DNA of 64,000 nt from Smallanthus sonchifolius (GCA_023525975.1 JAKNSE010000037.1:6244501-6308500), one strand, 5' to 3'; shown: positions 33,910-46,735, counted from the stretch's first letter. Numbers and translations: made by a program. Notes: generated by a model from the letters alone, not told the origin.

Positions 33910-34427
33910 TTACAACAATATCATAGTTGGAAATACCTGAGAAGTGATCCGACCATCTGGTGAGTTAGTACACTTTAGGTTCCTTAGTCAGTGACACCCT
34001 GAGAGTGATAGGGATCCATTAGGTTATCTATAGTTGTTATCTTTAGAAACCCAGATCCATCATAATCCATAACCAGTAGAAGTTGTTCTTTGCAAGTAGG
34101 ATTCCGACCTAGGTAGTATTCTTCCCATCTCTTGATTTCACCTTTGTCCTGTCTCTGGATAGTTGAGTCGACCTTAGTTCATTACATTCCTTAGTTAATT
34201 CAGTAGTGTAGTAAACCCCACATCAATCAAATCTTTAGTCCGAGTCAGAGTCTAGTTTGTTACGTAGTGTCTCTAGGGTTCGATAATCCGGTTTACCATT
34301 AAGTTGTGCTACACTCGATAGGTCCACTTGCCTGTCAGTGCGGTTTAGTTTATAGGTTTTCCTTTTATTACTTAAGAGTCTAGGTTAGGTTTACTAGTTT
34401 ATTTTATAGACCGTCTGGACGATATCA
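33910..34427 (+). repeat. Family B middle LTR, right piece
   Basis: Resumes the LTR after element E and ends GACGATATCA, followed by primer site TTTTTGGCGCCGTTGCCGGGGA at about 34430. Confidence 0.85.
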
Positions 34428-34624
34428 AGTTTTTGGCGCCGTTGCCGGGGACACTTGGCAAGAGCAATATTAACTCTGATTAGTTCTTTGTTTAATTTTT
34501 GGTTTATTTCTTTTATATGATCCTGTTCTGTGTGCTTGTTTTCTATGTTTACGTGCGTGTCTAATTTAGAATCGAGTCCTTCTGTTTTTGAGTCTCTATT
34601 TCCTTTTTCTATTGAGTCTTTCTT

Positions 34625-36272
34625 TGTATGCACAATACTTGCTTTTAGGGATCACCGTCTTATTCTGCTTTCTTAGAGCCCAAGCGAGAGCTACACGAGC
34701 GCACCCGTGACTTTCAGGAGCGTTTGAAACAGCGGTGCGAAAACCAAGTACATTCTACTAGCCCCATTCCATTTCCTACCATGGGCGATGCTGATCCACC
34801 AGCGAGACATACCGTGCACTAGAGGGCCAGTGATGGGGTCACTGGGGCGAGATCTTCGATCACCCGCCCTGCCATTCCAAATGTCAATTCTTGGTAGATC
34901 CCGTCACATGTCATGAGTACGATCACTCATGCTACTCTATTCCATGGCCTTGAGGATGAGGGTGCACCCGGACACCTGTCCCGTTTTGTTCGTATATGTG
35001 ATACCTTTAATATCACGGGTGTATCTGAGGACTCTATCTACTTGTGTTTATTTCCATTCTCGCTCTATGGGCGTGCATCTACTTGGCTTGACACCCTTCC
35101 TGACAATTCTATCACCACATGGGAGGATCTTCAAACCAAGTTTTACAAGAAATACTATCCACCTTCCAAGGCCGCTCGCCTTAGGGATCAAATCCATTCC
35201 TTTCGGATGGATCCCGACGAGCCTTATCACATGGCCTGGGAGCGGTTCAACACGCTGTTGAGCCAATGTCCCCAGCATGGTCTGTCAGACTGGGCGATAG
35301 TGGAGAAATTCTACAATGGTCTCACATTCGAGAAGCAGCAAATGTTTAATATAGTTGCAGGTGGCCATATCATGGAGAGACTCGAGCTATCTGAGTGCAA
35401 AGAAATGTTCGAGTGCTTCGCTCAGGCCGAACAGCAGTATCCATCTACTAGGACTTCCATTCCTAGTGCTAGATCATCCACCTCAGCATTGAGAGGTGTG
35501 CATCAGGTCATTCCTGATTCTAGCGTGGTTGCTGCACTCGCGTCAATGGCTAACGAGATTAAGGAGTCGAAGCTCAGTGCTCAGCGGTTTCAATTATGCA
35601 GGAGAGGCCACGACACCCGAGACAGCCCAGTCAATAATCCAGAGCAGATGAGCTATGCTGGTAACCAGTACTAGAGCCAAGGGTATAACAACCAAAATTC
35701 ATTTGAAAAATGGTCGTTAATAGTATCAGCAGAATGAAGGAGGACATACGGGACCTAGCATGGGAAGTAGTGCCGAAACGACTACGATAAAGGAGATGTT
35801 TGAGAATCAGACACAACTACTTGCCCACTTAGTCCAGCAGGACTGGGATGCTAGGCAGAGATTGGATAGCCACGAAGCTCTATTGAAGAATCAATAGTCG
35901 GCATTCCATGATCTGAAACGCACGGTTGAGGACACCGCTAAGAGTTGGAAGGATCGACAGGGAGGCCCATCTTCAAGCTCCAACGCTTCAGTGATGGCCG
36001 TGTCAGTTAGGAGTGTGGGGGAGAAAGAGGCTGCTGAGGATGACCCCCACTCAAGTGCGTACAATATTCCGTCACCTGAGGAGGTCAAGAAGATTGACTG
36101 GAGGGCTCAATTCGCTGAGTTCGATGGCAAGATGGCCGAGGAGAGAGTAGTTGTGATACCTGCCATGAAGGTAGAGGAGAAGAAGAAGGGGGCGGAGACG
36201 ATGACCCCCGAGATTGACTTGAGTCGTGTCTCTTACCAAGAGCGCTTGATTTCATATAAACAAGCTAAGTAA
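34625..36272 (+). pseudogene. Family B copy 2 gag
   Basis: Better preserved than copy 1. 34913-35674 is open for 253 codons: DEGAPGHLSRFVRICDTFN, SLYGRASTWLDTLPDNSI, TKFYKKYYPPSKAARLRD, EKFYNGLTFEKQQMFNIV. It stops at a TAG at 35672 (NQY), and 35680-36272 holds the remaining pieces ending with DLSRVSYQERLISYKQAK. This is Athila-type capsid-forming gag, a fragmentary ORF in this copy. It follows primer site and leader directly, as expected. Confidence 0.85.
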
Positions 36273-36290
36273 CACGGTCACTTCCTTGAT

Positions 36291-37508
36291 ATGTTTACAC
36301 AACTCAAGGTCAATCTCCCTCTCATTGAGACCCTCCAGCGCATGCCAATGTATGGAAAATTCCTAAAAGATCTTCTTTCCAATAAGAAGAAGCTCGAGGA
36401 GGTCTCAAAAGTCTCACTTAGTGAGCCATGCTCGGCGGTGGTGCAGAATAAGTTGCCCAATAAATTGGGAGACTCGGGGCGTTTCACAATCTCGTGGCTC
36501 CTAGGTGCTAGCATCAACCTGAAGCCCTATTCTCTATATAAGTAGCTAGACATAGGTGAACCGCAGCCTACGCGCATGAGCATTTTCTTGGCTGACCGTT
36601 CAGTCAAGCATCCACGGGGAATTGTGGAGAATCTGTTAGTGAAAGTAGGTAAGTTTGTTTTCTCCGTGGACTTTATGATTCTAGATATGGAAGTGGATGA
36701 TAGTGTCCCACTCATCCTAGGACGCCAGTTCCTACGTACCGCTAAGGCATTTCTCGATGTATTTCATAGGAAACTCGTACTTCGAGTGGGGAGTGAGTCG
36801 ATCATTTTTTATGCCACTAAGTCTGTGAAGGCTGTTGGCGAGCATAGCCACTCCGTGTGCATGTATGATGCCTCCATGGACGATCATCGGGATTCTAATT
36901 CAATAGCTGAAGTTGTTGATGGAGATGAAGGGGACATTATAGAGGATCCTCCGGATTGGTTGGAGGATTTTGAGAAGAAATTGATAGAGTCCACATTTTT
37001 AAGTGCTAGCGATAATGAGTTCAGTCTAAGTGAAATATTTGCACAAATGGAGCAGATGGTTTGGGTGGCACCCATAGTAGAAAGTGTTGAGGATACTGAT
37101 GATCCGGGTGAAGTTGTAGAGGTCACATCCATAAGAAAGCCCATACCCGGCCCCTTATCCACCATTGCTATCCATTCTGAGGGGAGAGCTGATGAGCCGA
37201 CCCCTAGTTTCAGTGCTCCTAGGTCTAGGCCCCGTAAGAGAACCCGTACTTTAATAGGTCTATCTGATTTAGGGAGGTGTCAAACCCCAAGTGTGGGGAT
37301 GTTTAGGGGTGATAGGTTACTTGGTTATATAATGCATATCATTTTCGGACCAGATAGGTATAAGTTATGGTGGAAGGATCTAAGTGGTTGCTACGGTTGT
37401 TATATGGTGTTTGATAGATTATGGTTGATGTGGAGAACCGGGATACCGCGCAGGGTGAAGGCGACACTAGTTAGGATCAAGGAGAAGCCTCCTAATAGGC
37501 TTGTTTGA
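36291..37508 (+). pseudogene. Family B copy 2 protease-like region and tail ORF, active site deleted
   Basis: FLKDLLSNKKKLEEVSKV and VVQNKLPNKLGDSGRFTI are followed by WLLGASINLKPYSLYK. The segment carrying the catalytic aspartate (HHTLADL in copy 1) is deleted. A stop at 36543 is followed by an open frame of 310 codons from 36576 with LILGRQFLRTAKAFLDVF and the conserved tail FGPDRYKLWW ... EKPPNRLV. No polymerase follows. Copies 1 and 2 have different deletions, so neither is the parent of the other. Confidence 0.82.
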
Positions 37509-39597
37509 TTCTCGGGCAAGTGCCCGGTATGTAGAGTTTGTATGCATTACTTGGTTTGAGTCCATGTCAAATTTGGTGTTGTTCGGTATTGTGTTTTGTG
37601 TGTGTCGTGTCTTGTAGGGATTCCCGCTTGATTCGGTGAGAGAAATCATTGGGAACGAAGTTCCAGGTATGTTTTACATTGGTTTTGATCATTGGAACAA
37701 GGTTTTTAAGAATGGGGGGAAAATAATTTTAGGTGGCAAAAATTTTTCTAAGTATAAAAATGAAAAAAAAAATTAATAACTTTCTGTGATTGACCCTTCC
37801 TCGCGGTACGCGAAGAAGGGATCCAAGTATCTCAAGGTACGCGAGAGACAAAGCATCAGGCCGACTTGTTTTTTCATCTCCTCGCGGTATGCGAGGGATG
37901 GAGCCGGGTTTCCCATGGTACGCGAGGAAGCCGTATCTATACCTTTGTTTCTTGTTTCCCTTGGTCTCCCAAACCCGTCCACCGACACCCACCATCATCC
38001 ACATCATCTGTTACCATGACTCACCATACTCATCACTTATCATCTATCACTACCATTCATCCACCATCTATCTCACCATCATATCATAACCATTCTCATC
38101 TATCACATCATTTTTTTACCTTCATCATTCACCATCATCAAATCGGTTACCGACCACCATGACCAGGGGAAACGAGAACCGTTCGTAACCGATGACCTAC
38201 CTTGCCATGGTTTTCATGTCAATATGTTTACACACATCAGATACGTATCCTTGCAAATCTATCCAGAGTCAGTTTGAGTCAGTGAGTTTTAATTTTAATT
38301 TGAGTCAGTTTAATGATGCGGGTTTGTTATGAGGTTTATTTTCCAGGTATTCTTCGTCCTGTTCGTACTCAATCACCATTCGGGCGGGATGAATACTTCT
38401 ATTACTTTGTAAAGGCAACCCAGCAAAGATGTGCAACCATGACTGAAATGCTATACGGTACACACGAGGAAGAACGAAGCTGCACATTTGTTTGCATCTA
38501 CATTAACTAGCCAAGTCACTTCCTTTTTTTATTTTTGCATTCTTATTTTTGTTGTGTCTTGTTTCACGTTGAGAACAATGTGTCTTTCAAGTGTGGGGAT
38601 GTGAGTGTTTTAGTTTGTGTCTTTTATAAAAATACAAAAAAAAAAATAAAAAATTTGAAAAATGTCCTTTGAAAGTATAAGTTTTTGCATAATAAATAGA
38701 AAATGATAGTACAACTAGATCTACTTGTTTGTTTAAATGATATAAATAATAGAAAATGCGTCTAATTAGTGATGTTTTGGTAGACTCAGGTGACTTGAAT
38801 AACTTAAATAGCCTGTGAGTGTTACTTAGGAATAATCATGTAATAAAATCATAATATCTTGTGGGTACTCATCGTAGGGTAATGGTAATACTGAAAATGT
38901 CAATATAGGGTGATAGGCACCACGTTAAGTTAAAATTTAGAGGTTTTTAAAAAACATTCATGGCACACCACTCTATTTTTATGAGAATAAATCCGAGTTT
39001 CGGTGGCGCCCATTCCATAAATTCATAATTCCTTAACTATGATCTTAATTACTTTGAAATGTGAGTCTTGCTTATGTGTTTCCCTTTGGTATGGTGACTT
39101 GTAGGATACACCCCTAAGTGAGATTTATGTTCTTAAACGTTTAGAATCTAGTCTATGTGTTAGCTTCCGGGATAGTGACTTGGTTGAGACACCTCTAGAC
39201 GAAAGTTCTTATGCTTTAATTAAAGCTCATTACCATCCATTCATTCCATAATCCATTGATTTCTAAAAATCTTTAAATCTTAGTTTAACGTGGTGGGCAA
39301 ATCTATATGGTTTAACCCGTGCCTAGACATGACCGAGAGACGGGATTAAGTAGAGTTGTAACTTCTAAGTGTGAGTCACATAGGTTGATTGATTGTTGTA
39401 TAAAATGTAATTAGAACACATTACAGGGGCCAGATAGTTGGCGGTTGGGTTTAATCCGAAAGAAATACTGATTATTGCTTTTTAACGCGTAAGTATATTG
39501 AATCGCTAATTGGTAATTGATTATTAAAGTGAGATTGGGGTTATGATTCCATTGTAGACTTTTTCGAGAACGAAAAAAGGTTAAGTGTGGGGATGTT
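37509..39597 (+). other. Family B copy 2 3' region
   Basis: CGCG hairpins at about 37796-37930, then C/A-rich text. A 65-codon ORF at 38313-38507 (LRPVRTQSPFGR) corresponds to a leader of the ATHILA ORF1 region in element D, the rest of which is missing. The polypurine-like motif AAGTGTGGGGATG occurs at 38588 and again at 39583, directly before LTR 3; the last is the likely functional polypurine tract. Confidence 0.6.
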
Positions 39598-41218
39598 TGA
39601 TGTAGTGCAAAGCACACATCTTTATTCCATCGTTTTCGTGCGTTTTTAATTAGTTTTCTATTTGTTTTGAGTCATTTTTGTTACATATTGAGTCATCGTT
39701 ATGTTCGCATGTGCTTATGATGAATACAAATGAAAACGGGAAGAAACCAATCACGAGAATGAAGCCCGAGGATAAAAAGTGAAAACCGGTGAATTTTACT
39801 CCTTCGCGGTACGCGAAGATCAGGAGGCATTCTTTCGCGGAACGCGAAGGAAGCTAAAACCGGGCGTGACTATATTGTCCTTCGCGGTACGCGAAGGACT
39901 GAGGGTGATCTCTCGCGGTACGCGAGAAACATGTAATCCGAGAAAAAAACCTAAAAATTGATTTTGATAGAATTTGAATGCCATTATGCAAGGAGTTCGT
40001 ATCTTAGTCGTCCAGTGAAAGGTTAGAGGCGATTTTGAGGCTAAAGGAAGCAATTGAAATGAAAGATTGGAGCTTTTGAATCCGGGTTCGTTAGTAATAG
40101 CGTTTTCGATCTCAAGATTCGATTTTTATCCTTGATTGTTCTGATTTGAAACCATGTTCTTGTTTAATTACTTCTTCTTTGATGTTTTCAACATGAATCT
40201 AGGCTAAACTCATTGATACTGCCTACGTTGATGATGAATACTTTGTTAAAGCTCTAATTTTTTATTCGGTTTTGGATTGATTGATGGCTTAATGATTTTG
40301 TAAACGATCCTACTTAATGATTGTGATGAATATGTATGCTTAAATCTGATTGTGTGATTGATTATTGATTCCTTGGGTTGATTGTGGTTGTCTGTCAGTT
40401 CGATTAGCGTATGTAGGTCATAGATCTTAGGGTTTGTGATTTTGGTGGTTTTCTAGACGTAGTGACCATAAGAGTTGTTATTGATTGCTGATTTGAGTTG
40501 AGTGGGTGTCCTAGTTCAATATCCAATAGGTGAGAATTAGTTGGTTAGTCTTCGTCATTAGGAATCCGAGTGTTGACTGTCTGAGAGGAAGTTGGTATTA
40601 GGTGTCTAGTGATTTGTTGCTATTCTGAATCATAGTTTTTATCTTAGGATTACCCCGTGCATCCCTTGAGTGTATTGTGGACAGTGAGACTGAGAGATAA
40701 TCTGTCCAATAGAGTACAATATCATAGTTGGAAATACCTGAGAAGTGATCCGACCATCTGGTGAGTTAGTACACTTTAGGTTCCTTAGTCAGTGACACCC
40801 TGAGTGTGATTAGGGATCCATTAGGTTATCTATAGTTGTTATCCTTAGAAACCCAGATCCATCATAATCCATAACCAGTAGAAGTTGTTCTTTGCAAGTA
40901 GGATTCCGACCTAGGTAGTATTCTTCCCATATCTTGATTTCACCTTTGTCCTGTCTCTTGATAGTTGAGTCGACCTTAGTTCATTACATTCCTTAGTTAA
41001 TTCAGTAGTGTAGTAAACCCCCTATCAATCAAATCTTTAGTCCGAGTCAGAGTCTAGTTTGTTACATAGTGTCTCTAGGGTTCGATAATTTGGTTTACCA
41101 TTAAGCTGTGCTACACTCGATAGGTCCACTTTCCTGTTAGTGTGGTTTAGTTCATAAGTTTTCCTTTTATTACTTAGGAATCTAGGTTAGGTTTAGTAGT
41201 TTATTTTATAGACCGCCT
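39598..41218 (+). repeat. Family B LTR 3
   Basis: TGATGTAGTGC at 39598 onward. It lacks the last ~10 bp and breaks off at GACCGCCT near 41218, where element C sequence resumes. It carries the hairpin array at about 39801-39928. No TSD with the left flank (GTACC) is visible. Confidence 0.8.
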
Positions 41219-41930
41219 CAATGAGCTACTCTCTTCCTTGAATGAAGATTGGCACAACATCAAAGAAAGCTTTAGCCATCCTCTACTAGAATGTTGCCTT
41301 CCATAACTCTCGACTAATCTCAAGCTCATCCCCATCCTCGAGGTGATATCCATATAGACTCCTTCATACATGAGCCTTCAAATCAACTTCTATCTACAAT
41401 TCCTCCTATTAAGATGTGTTTTCCCCTAGTCTTCCTCGACTGTGAAGTAATAAGTTTGTAGGTGTTGTTCCTACTTATAGACATCTAGTCTCTCTATAAG
41501 GCTCCTCTTCTTCCTATGTGCATATTAATTACCCCTACATAATCATCTATGCACACACACATAATACATACATACACATTTAACCACCTTCACTTACTCA
41601 TTGTCGGTGTTCATCATCATATGGTTATCGAGAAGATATTTGCACATGTTACATTAAGAATTAAACTGGCCAGGTATGATTGATAATGTAACATGCCCAA
41701 TTACATTCTTTATCTTCATATAACGAATCCCTTAACAACTTTCGGCGCAATTAGTTCACAATGGACACCAATTAAAACAAACAATACATAAACAATACTA
41801 ACCTCGCCCTTTTAACTCCGTGTCTCGGTCACACAATCATTGGATTCTCATTTCTCAAACCATATCAAGAGCATTATAGGTTTGAGTTTCTCGCACACCA
41901 AATCCCTCAAACCATTGCTCTGATACCAAG
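41219..41930 (-). pseudogene. Element C 5' internal remnant and primer site
   Basis: Lies between family B and the right LTR. 41911-41930 on the minus strand reads TTGGTATCAGAGCAATGG, a tRNA-Met primer site. The rest would be leader and gag start but has no long open frame. Confidence 0.65.
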
Positions 41931-41931
41931 T

Positions 41932-44900
41932 TGTAACACCCAAAAATCCATCCCAATTTAAACTTTTAAAAAACACGCAGAATTAAGGTCCCAAAACAGT
42001 TTTAACGCATCATCAACTTTTAAGATTTACCAACATAAGTTTGGACTTCAACACTAAAAGTAAAGTAGTTACAGAGAACTACAACAATCCACAAGTTATA
42101 ACACACCCAAACATGTTTGTAAATTCCCCCACAAGATGTCTAAACAAAACAAAAACCACAACGCCATGAGAATCCAAATCTACGAGAAGCGAGACGCGAG
42201 ATCACACCAGAGTTTTACCTACAATTAAAATACCCCAAAATACAACATTAGTAATGATATACAACCCTTGGGACAAGTCCCAAGTCAAATCACCAAGAAC
42301 CAATCCCAAAATCAGATTTTAATTTTAATGGCGTAAGGTTACTCCATTTAATGTTATTGGCGTATGGTAGGGCGTAAGGCGGTGGGTTAGGGTATAAGGT
42401 TAATCTCTCCCTTGCACAAACATGATTTTTTGTAGTTTTTGGCCTTTACGACCGACAACCTCAATCCCCTTTGGTCTTTAAGCCACAAAACTTATCTAAT
42501 AACATTTACATATCACCCACATGTACTAACATATATATTCCTTAGTTTTTCATCCCCAAACCCGAGTACCACTACTCGTTTCTCACTCGATAAGAGTTTA
42601 ACAACAAGTTCTAACAATTTCTTAGTTTAGGTATATATCAACCTACAACTTTAGACATATAACAACCCATACACACCTTATGTTTTACCATTAACTAAAT
42701 TGACATGTCCACGTGTCTAATGAGAGATCCAGCTCTCGATTTCTCACATGGAGTATTTGACTCCATGCCGACCCGTTAAGTATCCACACATCATGTCACT
42801 CCTGAAGTACTTGACTTCACTTTCATCCATGAAGTACTTGACCTCACTACCACTCGTGAAGTATCCACACTTTACATAACACCTCCACTAAGTATCCATA
42901 CTTCTTGTAATCAACCAATTTACCATTTTACTACTAACGGTTGACTTTCACCACATTAAGTCAATTTTAGCCTATTGTTACCACATTCTACATTTCAGTT
43001 GACTCTTAAACACATTGAGTCATTTACAGCATTTAACCAAATATCACCCATTAGTTTGCCCAATAACCACATGAGTCAATTTACATCTATTTACCACATT
43101 TGCACATTCATGTTTGAATATTTACACATAGTCTAATTACACATATTTACCACATTTGCACATTTAAGTTTGACTATTAACCACATAGTCTAATTACATT
43201 TATTTACAACATTTGCACACTCAAGTTTAACTATTAACCACATAGTATAATTATACCAATTTCAACATAATAGGTTGACCCTATACCACTAAGGTAAAAT
43301 TACACCAATTTCACAATTATCCACAATGGTTTAACTTATAACATGTTAAGTCAGTTTACAACAAATCACCACATTCTATATTTTAGTTTGACTATATGCC
43401 ACACTAGTCAACTACACCAATTTACCACGTTTAGTTTGACTATTCCACATAGTTCAACTACACCACTTTTACCAAGTTTCATTCATTAGTTTGACTAATT
43501 TCCTCATTATGTCAACTACAAAAATCATACCACATTTATACTTTACTTTGACCATTTACCACGTAAGTCAAAATCAACATACAACACATAAATAGAATTA
43601 ACAAAATATCTACTTCCATGTAACCACCGCTTATCTACTACAAAGTAAGTGCAAAACACTTACCTTTACCAATGAATTCCAATTCGTCTTCCAAGCTAGC
43701 CACTCCATACCTTGATCACCTAAACAATCTACTTGTGTAGTAATCTAGTAAATTCCCAAGTATTCCTCAATTGAGGTTTGACACCCACCCAAGATCTTAT
43801 GATCCTCACTTATCATCTAATCTAGCTTTATTAAGCTCCAAACAAGCTTTTAACCATTTAAGTCAATTCCACCCATTTAATCAGTTAAAGATTTCATCCA
43901 ATTTCACCCCAATTCTTCAAGGTTCTTGATTCATCAAATTGATTGAGGACTTTTACTAAAAATTGTGTTTATTAACACCATAAACACTTATCAACCACCA
44001 AATCATCATTTAACTTCATCAAATTGAAAACCCTCAATTTTCACATCAAGAACCCTAATTTTGAAATCAACAAATTGGATGTTAATAACACTAATCAACA
44101 TTAGACAAGCTAGATAACAAGTTATTTCAAGTTATCTTTCATAAAATCCACACAATACAGTCCTAATTCCGTTTTTCTCCAAAAACCTCAAGAACACCAA
44201 CAATGGTTTTGAGTTATCTTTCATCAAATCCACACAAACGATCAAAATTTCAAAAAAAAAGCTAAAAAATGGCTTTTGAGTCGGCTACCGCTTCGGCTAG
44301 TAGCAAACCAAACGTGGTGGAAGTTATTCCCACAACGAGAAACCCAAGTTTTTTTTATTCATTTCGAGTTATGTATAATGTCTTTCGGTCCAAACAAAGC
44401 TCGTTTCGTTCATTGTGTTACTATGTTGAAGGCGGATTCCAACTCATCTATGAAAAAACATGTACAAGAATCTTGCTAAGTCTTGTAGAAAGCTCCCGAA
44501 GGTGGTCAAGCAACAATGTCAAGCGATGGACGTATTTGGCATTATGTTAAAGATTTCATCCAATTTTACCCAATTCTTCAAGGTTCTTGATTCATCAAAT
44601 TGATTGTGGGCTTTTGCTAAAATTTGTGTTTATTAACACCATAAACACTTATCAACCACCAAATCATCATTTAACTTCATCAAATTGAAAACCCCAAATT
44701 TTCACTTCAAGAACCCTAATTTTGAAATCAACAAATTGGATGTTACAAATCAACATTAGACAAGCTAGATAACAAGTTATTTCATGTTATCTTTCATCAA
44801 ATCCACCCAATGCAGCCCCAGTTATGTTTTTTTCCAAAAACCTCAAGAACACCAACAATGATGGAATTTAGGAATTGAAATAGAACTTATTTGATGATTG

Positions 44901-45215
44901 AAAGGAAAGGTGCTCACCAAATCCTTCAATCCAAACATGCAAATCTTCATATTTCATTCATGATCAAGACCCACCTCTTTCTCCTTCTTTCCTCTAATTT
45001 TCGCAAGACACCTGCAAATTTGTCTTCAAAACTCCAAGGGAGTTGACCAATTTTCACTATTGGTTCTCCCATTTTCAGCCCTTGACCCCTTCTTCCATAA
45101 GTTAGCCAAAACTCTCCATTTGCAACTAAAACACCCAATTTTTCTTTATTTAATTACACCCCCATATAATTTGATTTTCATATTATTTTATAAACCTAAA
45201 AACCGGTTCGTTACA
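41932..45215 (-). repeat. Element C right (5') LTR
   Basis: TGTAACACCC to GTTCGTTACA, 3.28 kb. 41932-43910 matches the left LTR. Beyond that it contains an internal duplication (43886-44237 and 44546-44870) flanking a hAT transposase fragment at 44238-44547. Excluding those it would be about 2.6 kb. Confidence 0.85.
44238..44547 (+). pseudogene. Captured hAT BED-finger transposase fragment inside the LTR
   Basis: Nearly identical to 48964-49290: an upstream AACGATCAAAAT, then ATGGCTT and SATASASSKPNVVEVIPTTR. A second frame carries the BED-type finger words FGPNKARFVHCVTMLKADSN and SSMKKHVQESC. It is flanked by two copies of the same ~320-350 bp LTR segment, so it lies at a rearrangement junction. 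It lacks a 30-bp duplication present at about 49220 in the other copy. Confidence 0.75.
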
Positions 45216-45894
45216 GCTTTGCCTTTCAAAAAAAGAGAGTGAATTACTAAGAACACTTCACAAATGGAGAAATTTAAATTATATAAAGCATAAGTTTATA
45301 AATAAATGTACCTTGATGTGTCTTCCTCTATGCCAACCATACTTGTTTGAATCAATGGTCCTATATGATTAGGCGATTCGTTGTTTTGTAACGTTTTTGT
45401 TGAAGTTGATGACAAGGTTTGATACATTTTGACAATGAATAACATAATATGAAAATTTCCTTTAAATTGAGTACTTGTCATTGGCTTTCTGTTTATGTTT
45501 CTATCCGTCAGTGTTATGGGGGTTGGGGGCAACGATCTTAAAAGTTGAGTTTGGTGCGGACTTTATATAAATTTATATAAAGGCTACCCTACTAGTTAAT
45601 GCAGATCCCTATAACACATCTTTTTTTCTAAATTTATCACCGAACCTTAAACTCTACTACGAGTGAAACTTATATCATGTATCAACTTCTAACTTAGGCG
45701 GTAAATTGTCTTTAATAATAATCAGGTCATTAATCCAAAACCTGATCAAGATAACAAAACAAACCCTGAACTCATATGGAACCTTCATTTTTCTCAACAA
45801 TTTTTTAGTTTACGAAATATAACTATTTGAATATTTTACATTTACAAGAAAATGTAATAAAAAAGTTTACAAGAAATTGAATAACAGTTTTAAT
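45216..45894. other. Right flank of element C
   Basis: Begins with TSD GCTTT. AT-rich, with a minus-strand open stretch at 45296-45532 that I do not recognise. No clear feature. Confidence 0.4.
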
Positions 45895-46735
45895 GTTTTA
45901 AACCCCGTGTGTTACACGGGGTGAAACATTAAGATTATATTGATTAATATTTTAATATATTTATATATATATATATATAAATTTGATATCAAACTTATTT
46001 AAAAAACTACTAATTAAATATGAGCAAACTTTATTCTAACACATATTTATTTAAAATATAAAAATAGTATTTTCAAATTTTATATGTATAATTAAAATTT
46101 TGGTTTTTTATTGGTAAAATTTTAAAAACTCGCTTTTAGATAATAAACTTTAAAAACTTGTTTTTTTTAAATATCCTATTTTTTTATTCTTGTTATTTTT
46201 AAATATTCACTTTTGATTATAAGTTTAAAAAACAAAATGCGAGTCAATGGTTATAATGATGAAATTGATTTGGTAAAATGTTTATTTATGTAACTAGGTT
46301 ATATACTCATGTATTACATGGGGGTGTTTAATAAAAAATAAAAGTATAATAATGTTTAAAAAAATTAAAATAATGTGTAAAACAAGAAATAAAATTCTTC
46401 GTTTCCTTAATTAAGTAATAGTTAGAATTCAAAATTTATATTATCTTTTTTGAAAAATAAAAAAACTAACGTAAATAGATTTCAAAATTCAAATTTACTT
46501 AAAATAGGGAAAATTAGAAGATTTTGGTGAGAAAAAAATATGGTGATTACACGTGGCATTATTTGGAATCATTTATTAGAATAAGGATTTGTTTTTTAAA
46601 AAATGTGCTAAATATGAAAATATTGGATGGAGGAAGTAAATATGGTTTTGGGGGGAAATGGATGTGAGGATGAATATAGTGTTGACAAGTGACATAAAAT
46701 TTAGTTTTTTTTTTATTATAATAGGGATTATCCAT
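45895..46735 (-). mobile_element. Helitron-like relic with a nested Helitron
   Basis: Starts near the hairpin CCCCGTGT/ACACGGGG (45905-45923). It matches 200-576 and 1575-1665. It is interrupted by 46294-46587, whose left end is CTAG plus hairpin CATGT/ACATG and whose right end reads TC... on the minus strand. That insert sits between A (46293) and T (46588), the Helitron target rule. Confidence 0.6.
46294..46587 (-). mobile_element. Small non-autonomous Helitron, 294 bp
   Basis: On the minus strand it begins TCCTTATTCTAATAAATG and ends with a short hairpin, then CTAG, inserted at an A/T dinucleotide. The copy at position 530 of the window (TATGTAATTTAAAA) shows the empty site. Confidence 0.65.

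Larger units (their letters stand above)
4834..45215 (-). mobile_element. Element C: Ty3/gypsy LTR retrotransposon enlarged by nested insertions
   Basis: One insertion event is bracketed by the 5-bp duplication GCTTT (4829-4833 and 45216-45220). The left LTR begins TGTAAGACCC at 4834 and the right LTR ends GTTACA at 45215. The element reads leftward: its primer-binding site, complementary to initiator tRNA-Met, lies at about 41911-41930 beside the right LTR. Only gag remains of its coding part, split by family B into 41219-41910 and 18262-19151, plus a truncated left LTR. Everything else between is other elements. The outermost duplication shows that C is older than its contents. Confidence 0.85.

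Noticed and set aside
24892..33914. Five-base duplication around solo LTR E
   Set aside because: Left GGTAC and right ACAAT share only two bases with the uninterrupted LTR, so no TSD is claimed.
19147..41223. Target-site duplication for the family B array
   Set aside because: Left flank GTACC and right flank (ATGAG or CAATG) do not match, and the right LTR end is truncated.
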